This document shows, one piece after another, positions 1-8,821 of a stretch of 64,000 nucleotides of DNA. A model generated the notes under the pieces. It was not told the origin of the DNA and ran no database searches. It saw only the letters and a program-made list of their open reading frames with translations. The stretch lies in assembly GCA_017744355.1 (NCBI GenBank), contig JAGIBK010000002.1:603001-667000 (forward strand), read 5' to 3'. Every line of letters begins with the position of its first letter. Within the stretch, counting starts at the first letter, position 1. The position numbers were made by a program, and so were the translations under genes. This stretch comes from a bacterium (GTDB lineage: Bacteria > Cyanobacteriota > Sericytochromatia > S15B-MN24 > UBA4093).

Positions 1-652
1 CGAGGGTGGTCTCGGACCGGGGCAGCTCGTCGGCTGCTAGGGCGATCGCGCCGCTCAGCGGATCGCGCACGCTCACCAGGCTACGTGCGAAGCGCCCGTC
101 CCGGATGGCCTCGGCCGCGCGCGCCTGGGACGAGAGGGCGTAGCGGTCCGCGTCCTCGCGCGAGAAGCCTTCGAGGGTCGCGATCAGATCGGCGCTGATG
201 CCCTGGGGGACCTGGACGAGCTGCTGACGCAGCGTCGGGTTGTTGCCGTCCAGCCCGCCCTGGTCCGTGCCGAGCGGCACCAGGGACATGCTCTCGACGC
301 CGCCAGCGACCACCAGCTCCTGGACGCCCGCCATGACGCCCATGGCGGCGAAGTTGACGGCCTGGAGGCCCGACGAGCAGAAGCGGTTGAGGGTCACCCC
401 CGTCACCTCCTGGGGCCAGCCGGCCGTCAGGACCGCGTTGCGGGCGAGGTTCGCCCCCTGCACTCCCACCTGGGAGACGCAGCCGACGATCACGTCCTCC
501 ACGTCCGCCGCGGCGACCCCTTGCCGCTCGACCAGCGGCTGGAGGACCTGGGCGAGCAGCTCCTGGGGATGGATGCGGCTGAGGGCCCCCTTCTCGGCCT
601 TGCCGCGACCGCGCGGGGTGCGCAGGGCGTCCACGATGTAGGCGTTCGACAC
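1..652 (-). CDS. Thiolase (acetyl-CoA acetyltransferase family), partial
   Basis: Thiolases condense or cleave acyl-CoA units in fatty acid, polyhydroxyalkanoate or isoprenoid-precursor metabolism. Reading from 652, the GTG start follows AAGGAG and the protein opens with a typical thiolase N-terminus ([11 protein letters not shown]). It carries the nucleophile-cysteine motif [12 protein letters not shown] (Cys near residue 92) and then GGVESMS. About 217 residues are present of a usual 390 or so; the C-terminal His and Cys blocks lie beyond the window edge. The exact substrate cannot be told from this half. Confidence 0.9.
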   Translation of the reverse strand, partial: MSNAYIVDALRTPRGRGKAEKGALSRIHPQELLAQVLQPLVERQGVAAADVEDVIVGCVSQVGVQGANLARNAVLTAGWPQEVTGVTLNRFCSSGLQAVNFAAMGVMAGVQELVVAGGVESMSLVPLGTDQGGLDGNNPTLRQQLVQVPQGISADLIATLEGFSREDADRYALSSQARAAEAIRDGRFARSLVSVRDPLSGAIALAADELPRSETTL

Positions 653-802
653 GACTTGGCTCCTTTGCTTGGACGGTCACGATCCGATCTTACCCCAAGC
701 GCGGCCTTTCGCCCGGATCGTGCCCCTCTTTCCCCGCGATGGCGTCAGGGAGGATAGAATGGAGCGATTACCGTCCCCCCGTTCGTAGGAGATGCCCTTA
801 TC

Positions 803-2800
803 TTGAAGCAACGCACCTTCCTGGCGATCGCTTTGCTCGCCGCTCTCTGCGCCCCCGCCCTGGCTCAGCCCGTCGAGGGCGGCGATCCCGCCGTCCGGGC
901 GCAGGACGATCTCTTCCGCCACGTCAACGGCGCCTGGCTCGACGCCACCGCGATCCCCGGCGACAAGCGCTCGTACGGCACCTTCATGCTGCTGCGCGAG
1001 AAGTCCGAAGTGGACGTGCGCGCCCTCCTCGAGGCCGCGGCGGCCACGCCCGGCACCGACCGCAACAGCCGCCTGATCGGCGACTTCTACGCCGCCTTGT
1101 TGGACGAGAAGACCGCCGAGACCCGGGGCCTCGCCGCCCTCAAGGCCGACCTCACGCGCATCGCGGGCCTCAAGCGCCTCGACGACGTGGCCACCGAGCT
1201 TGCTCACCTGCTTGCGATCGGCGTGCCTGGCCCCGTGGTGGCCGGCGTCGATGCGGACCCCAAGAATCCCCTCACCAACGTCGTGTTCTGGGCCCAGTCG
1301 GGCCTGGGCATGCCCGATCGGGACTACTACCTCAAGCAGGGCCCCGAGGCCGAGTCGCTTCGCGCGGCTTACCTGGCCTACCTGAGCGAGATCAACCGCC
1401 TGGCGAAGATTCCCTCGCCGGAGGCTGCCGCCAAGAAGACCCTCGCCTTCGAGACGGCTCTGGCCGAGCTGCACTGGACGACGGTCGATCGCCGCGACGC
1501 GCTGAAGACCTACAACCCCGCCCCGCGCGCCACCTGGGCCAAGGACTACCCCGCCTTCCCCTGGGAGCGCTTCGCCCAGGCTCTCGGCATGCCGAGCAAG
1601 TCCGGCGCCATCGTGATGGAGCCCAGCTACTTCAAGGGCTTCGCCAAGCTCGCCGCCAAGACCTCCATGGCCGACTGGAAGGCCTACCTGACCAGCCGCA
1701 TGCTCGACAACTACGCCGAGTACCTGGGCAAGCCCTACCAGCAGGCCTACTATCGCTTCAAGGGCGAGCGCCTGCAGGGCCTCCAGGCCATGCCCCCGCG
1801 CTGGCGCATGGCGGTCGGCATGACGAGCGACGCTTTGGGTGAAGCCATCGGGGCGCGCTATGTTGCCAAGCACTTCCCGGTCGAGGCCAAGGCGCGCATG
1901 CAGACCCTGGTCTCGAACCTGCTCGCGGTCTACCGCGAGAGCCTCGAGAACCTCTCCTGGATGACCCCCGAGACCCGCAAGGCCGCCCTCGACAAGCTCT
2001 CCAAGTTCTCGGTCAAGATCGGCTACCCCGACCAGTGGCGCGGTTACGACGGCCTGGTCGTGCGCCGCGACGACGCCATCGGCAACATCATGCGCGCAAG
2101 CCGCTTCGCCTTCGGGCGCGACATGGCCGAGGCCGGCAAGCCCGTCGATCGCGCGCGTTGGCACATGACGCCTCAGACGGTGAACGCCTACTACAACCCC
2201 CTGGGCAACGAGATCGTCTTCCCCGCCGCCATCCTGCAGCCTCCCTTCTTCGATCCCAAGGCTGACGACGCCTACAACTACGGCGCCATCGGCGCGGTGA
2301 TCGGCCACGAGATCAGCCACGGCTTCGACGACCAGGGCCGCCACTACGACGGCGACGGTCGCCTGCGTGACTGGTGGACCGAGGGCGACCAGGCGGCCTT
2401 CGAGGCCAAGGCCGGGCGCCTCATCGCCCAGTACGACTCCTACGAGCCGCTGCCCGGCGAGCGCGTCAACGGGCGCCTGACCCTCGGCGAGAACATCGCG
2501 GACCTGACGGGGGTGGCCATGGCCCTCAAGGCCTATCACCGCTCGCTCGGCGATCGCCCCGCCGCGAGCCTCGACGGCTTGACGCCCGACCAGCGCTTCT
2601 TCTACGGCTATGCCCGCGTCTGGCGCTCCAAGAGCCGCGACGAGTGGCTCAAGACGCGCCTGCTCTCGGATCCCCACTCGCCCGAGCAGTTCCGGACCAA
2701 CGGCGTGGTGACGAACCTGGACGCCTTCTATGACGCCTTCGGCCTCAAGATGGGCGACAAGCTCTTCAAGCGCCCCGAGGACCGTATCCGCATCTGGTAA
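803..2800 (+). CDS. Secreted M13 (neprilysin/PepO-type) zinc metallopeptidase
   Basis: M13 peptidases cut short peptides outside the cytoplasm. The 665-residue protein begins with a signal peptide (cleavage probably after CAPALA). It has the substrate-binding NAYYNP block, the zinc site HEISH at residues 502-506, and the third zinc ligand in ENIAD at 563-567. It ends in IRIW, matching the family C-terminal Trp; length is normal. The start is TTG, with AGGAG about 11 bases upstream. The gene stands alone and is followed by a strong hairpin terminator. Confidence 0.93.
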   Translation: MKQRTFLAIALLAALCAPALAQPVEGGDPAVRAQDDLFRHVNGAWLDATAIPGDKRSYGTFMLLREKSEVDVRALLEAAAATPGTDRNSRLIGDFYAALLDEKTAETRGLAALKADLTRIAGLKRLDDVATELAHLLAIGVPGPVVAGVDADPKNPLTNVVFWAQSGLGMPDRDYYLKQGPEAESLRAAYLAYLSEINRLAKIPSPEAAAKKTLAFETALAELHWTTVDRRDALKTYNPAPRATWAKDYPAFPWERFAQALGMPSKSGAIVMEPSYFKGFAKLAAKTSMADWKAYLTSRMLDNYAEYLGKPYQQAYYRFKGERLQGLQAMPPRWRMAVGMTSDALGEAIGARYVAKHFPVEAKARMQTLVSNLLAVYRESLENLSWMTPETRKAALDKLSKFSVKIGYPDQWRGYDGLVVRRDDAIGNIMRASRFAFGRDMAEAGKPVDRARWHMTPQTVNAYYNPLGNEIVFPAAILQPPFFDPKADDAYNYGAIGAVIGHEISHGFDDQGRHYDGDGRLRDWWTEGDQAAFEAKAGRLIAQYDSYEPLPGERVNGRLTLGENIADLTGVAMALKAYHRSLGDRPAASLDGLTPDQRFFYGYARVWRSKSRDEWLKTRLLSDPHSPEQFRTNGVVTNLDAFYDAFGLKMGDKLFKRPEDRIRIW

Positions 2801-2816
2801 GCGGATTTTTCCAAAC

Positions 2817-2848
2817 GCACCGCCCCGAGGTCATCCTCGGGGCGGTGC
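2817..2848. terminator. Bidirectional terminator hairpin
   Basis: A perfect 14-bp stem (GCACCGCCCCGAGG) with a TCAT loop lies between the convergent peptidase and glycosyltransferase genes. Flanking AAACG and CGTTT extend it weakly. It could serve both strands. Confidence 0.7.
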
Positions 2849-2853
2849 GCCGT

Positions 2854-4002
2854 TTAAGGATCGAGGGTGGGATCCGAGCCTGCTGCGGGGCCGTAGGTGC
2901 GGCCCTTCCAGGGGGCGGATCGTCCGGATCGGGCGTAAGCGAACGAACGCAGGGCGATCAGGATCAGCGCCGCCATGGCCAAGGGGTGGAGGACGACCGT
3001 CAAGAGCGCCTGGCGGAGCCTCAGGGCGATGGCCAGGCGCATCCCGAGGCCCAGCGCGATCGCCGCGAGGCTCGCAACGCCACCCCAGGGCAGGGTGAGC
3101 CAGGGCCACATGAAGCACCCGAACAACATTGCGAGGGCCCCCCAGAAGCTGCTCGCGCTGCCCCCGAAGGCCGGGTAGAGGTTCTTGGAAAAGCCCAGGT
3201 AAGCTTCTTTCCAGCTCCGGTACATACGGCAGGCGACAAGCCCCGTGCCATCGGCGATCGAAAGGCGCTCGCCCGCCGCCTTGATGTTGCGCGCCAGCTG
3301 GATGTCCTCGACCAGCGCGCCACGCACGGCTGCATGCCCGCCGATTTTTTGGTAGGCCCCTTTCCGAAAGAGCATGAACTGTCCGTTGGCCGCCGAGAGA
3401 CTGGGCAGCTTGAATTGTGCGGCGAGGCGCATGGGCAGGAAGCAGAGCAGGATGAAGGAGAGAAGCGGGACGGTGAGGCGCTCGCCGAGGGTCTTCGTCT
3501 CCTGTTCGGGGAAGAGTGACAGCAGCCCGGCCTCGTTCGCCACCAGGGCGCTCACGGCGCTCGCCAGCGCGTCCGGGGCGAGCCGCACATCGGCGTCGAC
3601 GAAGAGCAAGAGGTCCCCCTCGGCGCTCTGGCTCAGCTGGTGGCAGGCGTAGCACTTGCCCGTCCAGCCAAGAGGTAGCGGCGCGCCTTCGAGCAGGCGC
3701 ACGCGCGGATCTGCGGCCGCATGGCGCCTGACGATCCGCGGGGTCTCGTCCGTCGAGGCGTCATCGAGCACCTGGATCTCGAACGACGGGTAGTGCTGGG
3801 CTCTCAGCGACCCGAGGCAGGCGTCCAGGACTGCGGCTTCGTTGCGCGCAGGCACCAGCACCGAGACCCGCGGCGCGTCGGGTGGGGCCTTGATGGGGGG
3901 GAGCCGACGGAAATGCGAAAGGTTGTCCGCAAGCACCCCCGCGAGGGCCGCGAGCGGAAACAAGAGCGCGATTTGCAGCGCCGCGAGGGCCGAAGCGCTC
4001 AT
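2854..4002 (-). CDS. Family 2 glycosyltransferase, CrtQ-like, of the carotenoid operon
   Basis: Probably transfers a sugar to a carotenoid end group at the membrane. The 382 residues show an N-terminal membrane helix, the GT2 start VSVLVPARNE, a DxD motif in LLFVDADV, the ED motif in LVEDIQLARN, an MYRSW block followed by GFSKN, and three or so C-terminal membrane helices. The ATG overlaps the upstream acyltransferase stop (ATGA at 3999-4002), showing translational coupling. An acyltransferase plus this glycosyltransferase beside CrtI proteins recalls the staphyloxanthin (CrtO/CrtQ) and Bacillus glycosyl-carotenoid ester pathways; the sugar and acceptor are inference. A longer reading frame running back to 4716 is a chance fusion with an out-of-frame part of the neighbour. 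Confidence 0.8.
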   Translation of the reverse strand: MSASALAALQIALLFPLAALAGVLADNLSHFRRLPPIKAPPDAPRVSVLVPARNEAAVLDACLGSLRAQHYPSFEIQVLDDASTDETPRIVRRHAAADPRVRLLEGAPLPLGWTGKCYACHQLSQSAEGDLLLFVDADVRLAPDALASAVSALVANEAGLLSLFPEQETKTLGERLTVPLLSFILLCFLPMRLAAQFKLPSLSAANGQFMLFRKGAYQKIGGHAAVRGALVEDIQLARNIKAAGERLSIADGTGLVACRMYRSWKEAYLGFSKNLYPAFGGSASSFWGALAMLFGCFMWPWLTLPWGGVASLAAIALGLGMRLAIALRLRQALLTVVLHPLAMAALILIALRSFAYARSGRSAPWKGRTYGPAAGSDPTLDP

Positions 4003-4772
4003 ACGCCGTTGCGCGGGTCGAATTCGGCGGGGTCCATGAGGCCCAGCCGGACCCGCCAGGCATCGAGGCGCCGGTTGAAGGACATGGGGCCGCTGACGAG
4101 TGGCAAAAAGGCGTCCAGCGTCTCTTGGCGGATCGCGCCGTTGAGTTCGTCGAGCAGGGCGCTCACCTCGGCCTCCATCCGGGCGCTGAGGGCGCGGGGG
4201 CCTGCCTCGCGCGCGCCCTCGCTCAGCAGGTAGGGCTCGCCGATCAGGATCAGCGCCTGGGGCTTTTCTTCGTGCAGGAACTCGTAACGCATCGCAACGG
4301 GGCAGATCCGGACCCGCTCCAGGCGCAGGGCGAGCCGTGCGGCTCCGGTCTCGAAGGCGAGGGGGCGCACGTCGTTCGGGCGCAGGCGCCCCTGCGGGAA
4401 GATCCAGAGCGCGGTGGACGGCTGCGCCATCAGCTCGGCGGCATGCACGAGGCTCGCACGGGCGGAGCGCGGGTGAGCCCGGTCCACCCCGAAGGCCCCG
4501 AGCCGCGTGAAGAAGCGGTAGCGCCGCAGATGGCGCTCTTCCATCATGACGTGGAAGCGCCTGTCCATGAGGCGGTGGGTCACGAGCATGGCCATGAAGC
4601 CGTCCCACCAGTTGCTGTGGTTGGCGATCACCAGGGTCGGAACCGCCGGGTCCCAGTTTGCAAGGCGCTCGGCGCCCGCGACGCGCACGTCGTAGAAGCG
4701 GCGCGGCACCGCCCAATCGAGGTAGCGCAAGAAGGCCGCCTCCACTCCTGGGTGATTGTTCGCGCGGATCAT
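3999..4772 (-). CDS. PlsC-type acyltransferase of the carotenoid operon
   Basis: Members of this family move acyl groups from acyl-CoA or acyl-ACP to a hydroxyl. The 257-residue protein has the catalytic HX4D motif (NHSNWWDG, His52 and Asp57) and a downstream FPQG substrate-binding block. It overlaps the CrtI-type gene upstream by ATGA (4769-4772) and the glycosyltransferase downstream by ATGA. The context suggests it esterifies a glycosylated carotenoid, as CrtO does in staphyloxanthin synthesis. A phospholipid role (1-acylglycerol-phosphate acylation) cannot be excluded from sequence alone. Confidence 0.8.
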   Translation of the reverse strand: MIRANNHPGVEAAFLRYLDWAVPRRFYDVRVAGAERLANWDPAVPTLVIANHSNWWDGFMAMLVTHRLMDRRFHVMMEERHLRRYRFFTRLGAFGVDRAHPRSARASLVHAAELMAQPSTALWIFPQGRLRPNDVRPLAFETGAARLALRLERVRICPVAMRYEFLHEEKPQALILIGEPYLLSEGAREAGPRALSARMEAEVSALLDELNGAIRQETLDAFLPLVSGPMSFNRRLDAWRVRLGLMDPAEFDPRNGV

Positions 4773-6250
4773 CGCCCTTGCTCCGCGGCGATCCGCTCGC
4801 TCACGAGCTTGGCCGAGAGCAGCACCATGGGCACGCCGCCGCCCGGGTGGGTGTTGGCGCCCACGAAGTAGACGTTGCCTAGCTGAGTATGGCGGTTGTG
4901 GGGCCTGAAGTAGCCCACCTGGTTCAAGTGGTGGGTGTAGCCGAACGGCGCACCGAAGCCCACCTGAAGCTGGTCTCGGAAGTCCTGGGGGCTGAACCGG
5001 CGCTCAAAGCGGATCCGGCCGCGCAGCTCGCCGTACCCCGCCTCGCGCAGCCGATCGAGCATGCGCTCGCGCAGCAGCGGTCCCTCTTGCGCCCAATCCG
5101 AGAGCTGACCCAGGTGCGGCACCATGGTCAGGGCGTAGAGGGTCTGGCAGCCGGGCGGAGCCAGGGCCGGCTCGGTCACGCTCGGCGAGCAGACGTAGAG
5201 GAAGAGGTCGTCCGGGATTGCCCCTTCCTGGCAAAGCGTCCGGTACGCCCGGTGAGTGTCGGCAGGAAGGTGGATGTTGTGGTGGTGGGCGTCGGGAAGC
5301 TGGCCTTCGATCCCGAGATAGAGCAGGTAGACTGAGGCCCCGACCCGCAGGAAGCGCTGGGTGAGCGGTGCCTCGCCCGGGAGCAGGCGATCGTAGGCCA
5401 CCGGCACGTCGGCGTTGAGCACCACCACGTCGGCTTCGAGCCGGCTCTCGTCGGCAAGGCGCACGGCCGTGGCGCGCGCGCCGCGGGTCTCGATCCGCGC
5501 GACGTCCGCGCCGTAGCGCAGTTCGACCCCGCGCGCCTCGCACAGGGCCGCCAGGGCGCGAGGGATGCTCGCCATGCCCCCTTGGGGGTACCAGATCCCC
5601 TCGGCGATCTCGAGGTAGGCGAGCATGGCGTAAAGCGCCGGGCTGTCGTAGGGCGACATGCCCAGGTAGAGGGTCTGGAAGCCGAAGGCGTCCTTGAGTC
5701 GGCGATCGTTGAAGTAGCGCCCCAGGTGGGCGTCCAGGGCGCCGCGAGCAACCAGCCCGAAGGCCTCGTTCGGCGGGATGGGGGCGGTGACGTAGTCGAA
5801 GAGGGTCTTGAAGTTGCGTTCGAGCACGCCGCGCCGGCCGGCGCGGTACGCCGAGCCGGTCTCGCTCAGCAGGCGCTTGAAGCGAACGCCCGCCCCGGGT
5901 TCGAGCCGATCCACCTCGCCGGCCATGGCGTCGGGGTCCGGGTGGAAGCTCAGGTGCTCGCCGTCCGCGAAGCGCACGACGTAGTTGGGGTCGAGGCGCC
6001 TCAGCTGCAAGTGGTCCTCGGTGCGCTCGCCGACCAGCTCGAGGAGGGCGTCGAGCACGTCCCGCATCACGAGCAGGGTGGGCCCCGCGTCCATGGCGAA
6101 GCCCTCGCCCTCGATCCGGTGGCAGCGGCCGCCGGGACCATCACGCCGTTCGAGCACCGTCACCCGGTAGCCTGCGTGGGCGAGCCGCAGGGCGGTCGCG
6201 AGGCCGCCGAGGCCCGCGCCGACCACGATGGCCGTCTTGGGGGCGCTCAC
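4769..6250 (-). CDS. CrtI-family FAD carotenoid desaturase/oxidase (copy 1)
   Basis: A 493-residue FAD-dependent phytoene desaturase-type enzyme. It starts with the dinucleotide-binding motif GAGLGGLATA and the ERRDGPGGRC block, and ends with the CrtI C-terminal FAD signature (YFVGANTHPGGGVP). The GTG start overlaps the preceding stop (GTGA at 6247-6250). It differs clearly from the second CrtI-type protein at 11866-13368, so one may desaturate phytoene or dehydrosqualene while the other acts on later intermediates or oxidises an end group (CrtN/CrtP-like split). Which does which cannot be decided here. Confidence 0.88.
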   Translation of the reverse strand: MSAPKTAIVVGAGLGGLATALRLAHAGYRVTVLERRDGPGGRCHRIEGEGFAMDAGPTLLVMRDVLDALLELVGERTEDHLQLRRLDPNYVVRFADGEHLSFHPDPDAMAGEVDRLEPGAGVRFKRLLSETGSAYRAGRRGVLERNFKTLFDYVTAPIPPNEAFGLVARGALDAHLGRYFNDRRLKDAFGFQTLYLGMSPYDSPALYAMLAYLEIAEGIWYPQGGMASIPRALAALCEARGVELRYGADVARIETRGARATAVRLADESRLEADVVVLNADVPVAYDRLLPGEAPLTQRFLRVGASVYLLYLGIEGQLPDAHHHNIHLPADTHRAYRTLCQEGAIPDDLFLYVCSPSVTEPALAPPGCQTLYALTMVPHLGQLSDWAQEGPLLRERMLDRLREAGYGELRGRIRFERRFSPQDFRDQLQVGFGAPFGYTHHLNQVGYFRPHNRHTQLGNVYFVGANTHPGGGVPMVLLSAKLVSERIAAEQGR

Positions 6251-6516
6251 GGCCGCGGACCCTCGACGCCGATCTGCAGCGTGAGGGTGGGATGCTGGCG
6301 CAGGATCAGGGTCCGGGCGTTGGCGTTGCGCAAGAGGGCCGAGTCGGGGTCGAAGACCACGACCTCAGGGGCGAGGGTGCGGGCCTGCAGCAGGCACGAG
6401 GCGAGGTCGGTGACGTGGCCGACGACCTCGCAGGCGCCATGCTGCTCGAGGCGCGTCGCCAGCGCCCGCGCCTTGAAAAGGGTATCCGCAACAATCAGCA
6501 CGCGCGATTTGATCAT
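6247..6516 (-). CDS. Short receiver-like (pseudo-receiver) protein
   Basis: This 89-residue protein begins like a response-regulator receiver (SRVLIVADTLF, one helix, a second strand), and VVVFDPDS corresponds to the strand carrying the phospho-Asp. It then stops before the usual Thr/Lys half of the fold, so it covers about two thirds of a receiver domain. AGGAG lies upstream at a rather long spacing (about 14 bases). It sits between the LuxR-type regulator and crtI and overlaps crtI by four bases. It may bind a partner rather than act as a phosphoacceptor; no function is assigned. Confidence 0.6.
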   Translation of the reverse strand: MIKSRVLIVADTLFKARALATRLEQHGACEVVGHVTDLASCLLQARTLAPEVVVFDPDSALLRNANARTLILRQHPTLTLQIGVEGPRP

Positions 6517-6587
6517 GGTGGGTCGGTCTTGCTCCTGACCTCAGCATGTCAAATCCCTCGCGATGATCCATCCTCCGTGAGGATGAA

Positions 6588-7253
6588 TCACCCTAGCTTG
6601 AGCAGGCCCCGGTGCAGGGCCTGGATGACCGCCTGGGCGCGGTCCTCCACGTCCAGGCGCTGGAGGATGTGGCGCACGTGCGTTTTGACGGTCGCCAGCG
6701 AGATGATGAGCTTCTCGGCGATCTCCTGGTTGCTGAGCCCTTCGCCCAGCAGTTGCAGCACCTCTTGCTCGCGCTCGCTGAGCACTCCCGCCTGGGCGGC
6801 GTCGACGCGCAGCTGGGCCTCGCCCGAGTCGAGGCGACGATCCAGCACGTGGCGTGCGACGGCCCCGTCGAGCCAGACGGTGCCCTGGTGAACGGCGCGC
6901 ACGGCTGCTGCCAGGCGCTCCTCCGAGAGGTCCTTGAGGCAGTAGGCCTCGGCACCGGCGCGTAGGGCAGCGAGCACCTTGTGCTCGTCGTCGTACGAGG
7001 TCAAGACCAGAACTCGCGGCGCACCTTCCTGGCCGCGGATGCGGGCCGTCGCTTCGAGCCCGTCCATCTTCGGCAGGCCGAGGTCCATCACCACCACGTC
7101 GGGGGAAAGCGCCTCCACCTTGGCGAGGGCCTCCAGGCCGTCGCCCGCCTCGCCCACCACCCGGATGTCCTCGGCCTTCTCGAGCGAGATGCGCAGGCCC
7201 AGGCGCATGAGGGTGTGGTCTTCGACCAACAGGACCGAGATGGGCTGATTCAC
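6588..7253 (-). CDS. NarL/LuxR-family response regulator
   Basis: A 221-residue DNA-binding response regulator. The receiver has EDH (residues 11-13), phospho-Asp57 in VVMDLGLPKMDG, Thr85 and Lys107. A LuxR-type helix-turn-helix follows at about 155-215 (LSEREQEVLQLL, NQEIAEKL, VKTHVRHIL). GTG at 7253 is preferred: it has GGAGG seven bases upstream and overlaps the kinase stop (GTGA, 7250-7253). A longer in-frame version exists but its extra residues look like shadow sequence. Its partner is the adjoining histidine kinase, and carotenoid genes are the likely targets. Confidence 0.92.
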   Translation of the reverse strand: MNQPISVLLVEDHTLMRLGLRISLEKAEDIRVVGEAGDGLEALAKVEALSPDVVVMDLGLPKMDGLEATARIRGQEGAPRVLVLTSYDDEHKVLAALRAGAEAYCLKDLSEERLAAAVRAVHQGTVWLDGAVARHVLDRRLDSGEAQLRVDAAQAGVLSEREQEVLQLLGEGLSNQEIAEKLIISLATVKTHVRHILQRLDVEDRAQAVIQALHRGLLKLG

Positions 7254-8821
7254 GTGACATCCTCCGTTGCAGTGGCACTCATGAGCTGGAACCAGAAAGT
7301 CGCCCCTTGGCCCGGTGCGCTCTCGACGCCGATCTCGCCTCCGTGGGCGACCAGGATCTGGCGGCACAGGTAGAGCCCCAGCCCGGAGCCGCCCGCTCGG
7401 GGGCGCGGCTGCACGAAGCGCCCGAACAAGAGGCCCTGCTCGTCGGTGCTGAGGCCCGGCCCCTCGTCGGTGACGCGGACGCACAGCCTATCCGCCTGGG
7501 TCTCGGCCGAGAGGCGCACGGTGCCGCCGTGGGGACTGTGGGCGATCGCGTTGGAGAGCAGGTTGATCAGCACCCGCTTGAGCTCGAGCGCATCGGCGAA
7601 GGCCGCGGCCTCTTCTGGCAGGTGCGTCTCCAGCCGGACCTTGGCGGCTTCGAACAGGGGGGTGAGCTCGTTGGCGCAGCGCCGCGCGAGGGGCGCGAGG
7701 GCGACCGGTTCGAGCACGAGCTCCTTCTGGCCGCCCTCGTAGCGGTAGACGTCGACCAGCGAGTTGATCATGGCGAGCAGGTCCTGGTGGCTGTCCAGGA
7801 TGGCCTGGCTGACCTCGGCCTGGGCGGGGGCGAGGGGGCCGAAGCGGTCGTCCTTCAGGTGCCCGAGGGCCTTGATGGCTGCGAGCACCGGGGTGCGCAG
7901 GTCGTGGACCAGGGTGGCGATGAAGTCCTCGCGCTGGCGCTCGATGGACTTGAAGAGGCTGTTGTCCCGCACCACCAGCACCCAGCTGTCGGCCCCTTCG
8001 CCCGAGAGGGGGGCCATGGAGACCGACACCGGGGTGCTCTGAGCGGACAGGGCGTGATCCAGCTCGAACTCTCGGTAGTGGTGGGCCCGCAGGGAGGCGA
8101 CGTCGAGGCCGGGCAGCAGCTGGGAGAGGCTCATCCCCCTCAGCACCGAGGCGGCGACACCCGCCAGGTGCGCCATGGCCATGTTGGCGTCCTGGATCCG
8201 GCCCTCGGCGTCGGCGGTGACGATCCCGTCGGCCGACGAGTGGAGGATGGCCTCCACGCGTTGCTTCTCGGCGGCGAGTTGGCGGGTGCGCTCTTGCACG
8301 CGGGTTTCGAGGGTGCGGTTGATCTCGACCAGCTCCTGCGTGCGCTCGGCCACGAGGCGTTCGAGCACCTGGTTCTGGAAGTCGATGGCCGCGTTGGCCT
8401 CGATCAGGCGCATGGTCGCCCGCAGCTGGGCGCTCGCATCGTGCAGGATCACGATCACCGCCCCCGACTCGCCGGAGGGGGCGGGGAAGGCCGTGAGGGT
8501 CAAGAGGTGCATGGCCTCTCCCGGCGCGTCGACGAAGTTGAGCTCCCAGCCGTTGGTGAAGCCGCGCTCGGCGGTCTGCGCCAGCAGGCGCTGGACCTTC
8601 GGCCAGGAATACGGATCGATCAGGGTCTTGAGCGAGGCCGAATCGAGCGTCTCGCGCGCTCGCCCGAGCAGGGTTGCGGCCGTCTCGTTCGCGCAGAGGA
8701 TGACCCCTTCGGGGTCGAGCATGAGGACGGCCTCGGGCGAGTCGGCGTAGCGCGCAGCGAAGAAGGCGCGGCGCCGAGCCGCATCCCAAGCGCGTCGGGT
8801 GCGCCCCAGGCTGCGGGTCAC
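7250..8821 (-). CDS. Soluble PAS-PAS sensor histidine kinase
   Basis: The 523 residues contain a PAS domain (about 25-130), a predicted coiled coil (140-190), a second PAS (about 190-285), HisKA with phospho-acceptor His306 in TLVHDLRTP, then HATPase_c with N (INLLSNAIAHS), G1 (DEGPGL) and G2 (GGSGLGLYL) boxes. There is no membrane helix, so it senses something inside the cell. The GTG start overlaps the B12-binding gene stop (GTGA, 8818-8821) and the end overlaps the regulator start. The three genes are therefore almost certainly made together, making the B12 protein a likely input to the kinase. Confidence 0.93.
   Translation of the reverse strand: MTRSLGRTRRAWDAARRRAFFAARYADSPEAVLMLDPEGVILCANETAATLLGRARETLDSASLKTLIDPYSWPKVQRLLAQTAERGFTNGWELNFVDAPGEAMHLLTLTAFPAPSGESGAVIVILHDASAQLRATMRLIEANAAIDFQNQVLERLVAERTQELVEINRTLETRVQERTRQLAAEKQRVEAILHSSADGIVTADAEGRIQDANMAMAHLAGVAASVLRGMSLSQLLPGLDVASLRAHHYREFELDHALSAQSTPVSVSMAPLSGEGADSWVLVVRDNSLFKSIERQREDFIATLVHDLRTPVLAAIKALGHLKDDRFGPLAPAQAEVSQAILDSHQDLLAMINSLVDVYRYEGGQKELVLEPVALAPLARRCANELTPLFEAAKVRLETHLPEEAAAFADALELKRVLINLLSNAIAHSPHGGTVRLSAETQADRLCVRVTDEGPGLSTDEQGLLFGRFVQPRPRAGGSGLGLYLCRQILVAHGGEIGVESAPGQGATFWFQLMSATATEDVT

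Noticed and set aside
2854-4716. A 620-residue frame that joins the glycosyltransferase with upstream sequence
   Set aside because: The N-terminal 240 residues are Arg/Pro/Ala-rich shadow sequence of the acyltransferase in another frame; the true gene starts at 4002 with an ATGA overlap.
6517-6587. A separate promoter between the response regulator and the receiver-like gene
   Set aside because: TTGACA occurs on the minus strand (6547-6552) but no -10 follows at a usable distance; a single operon is the simpler reading.
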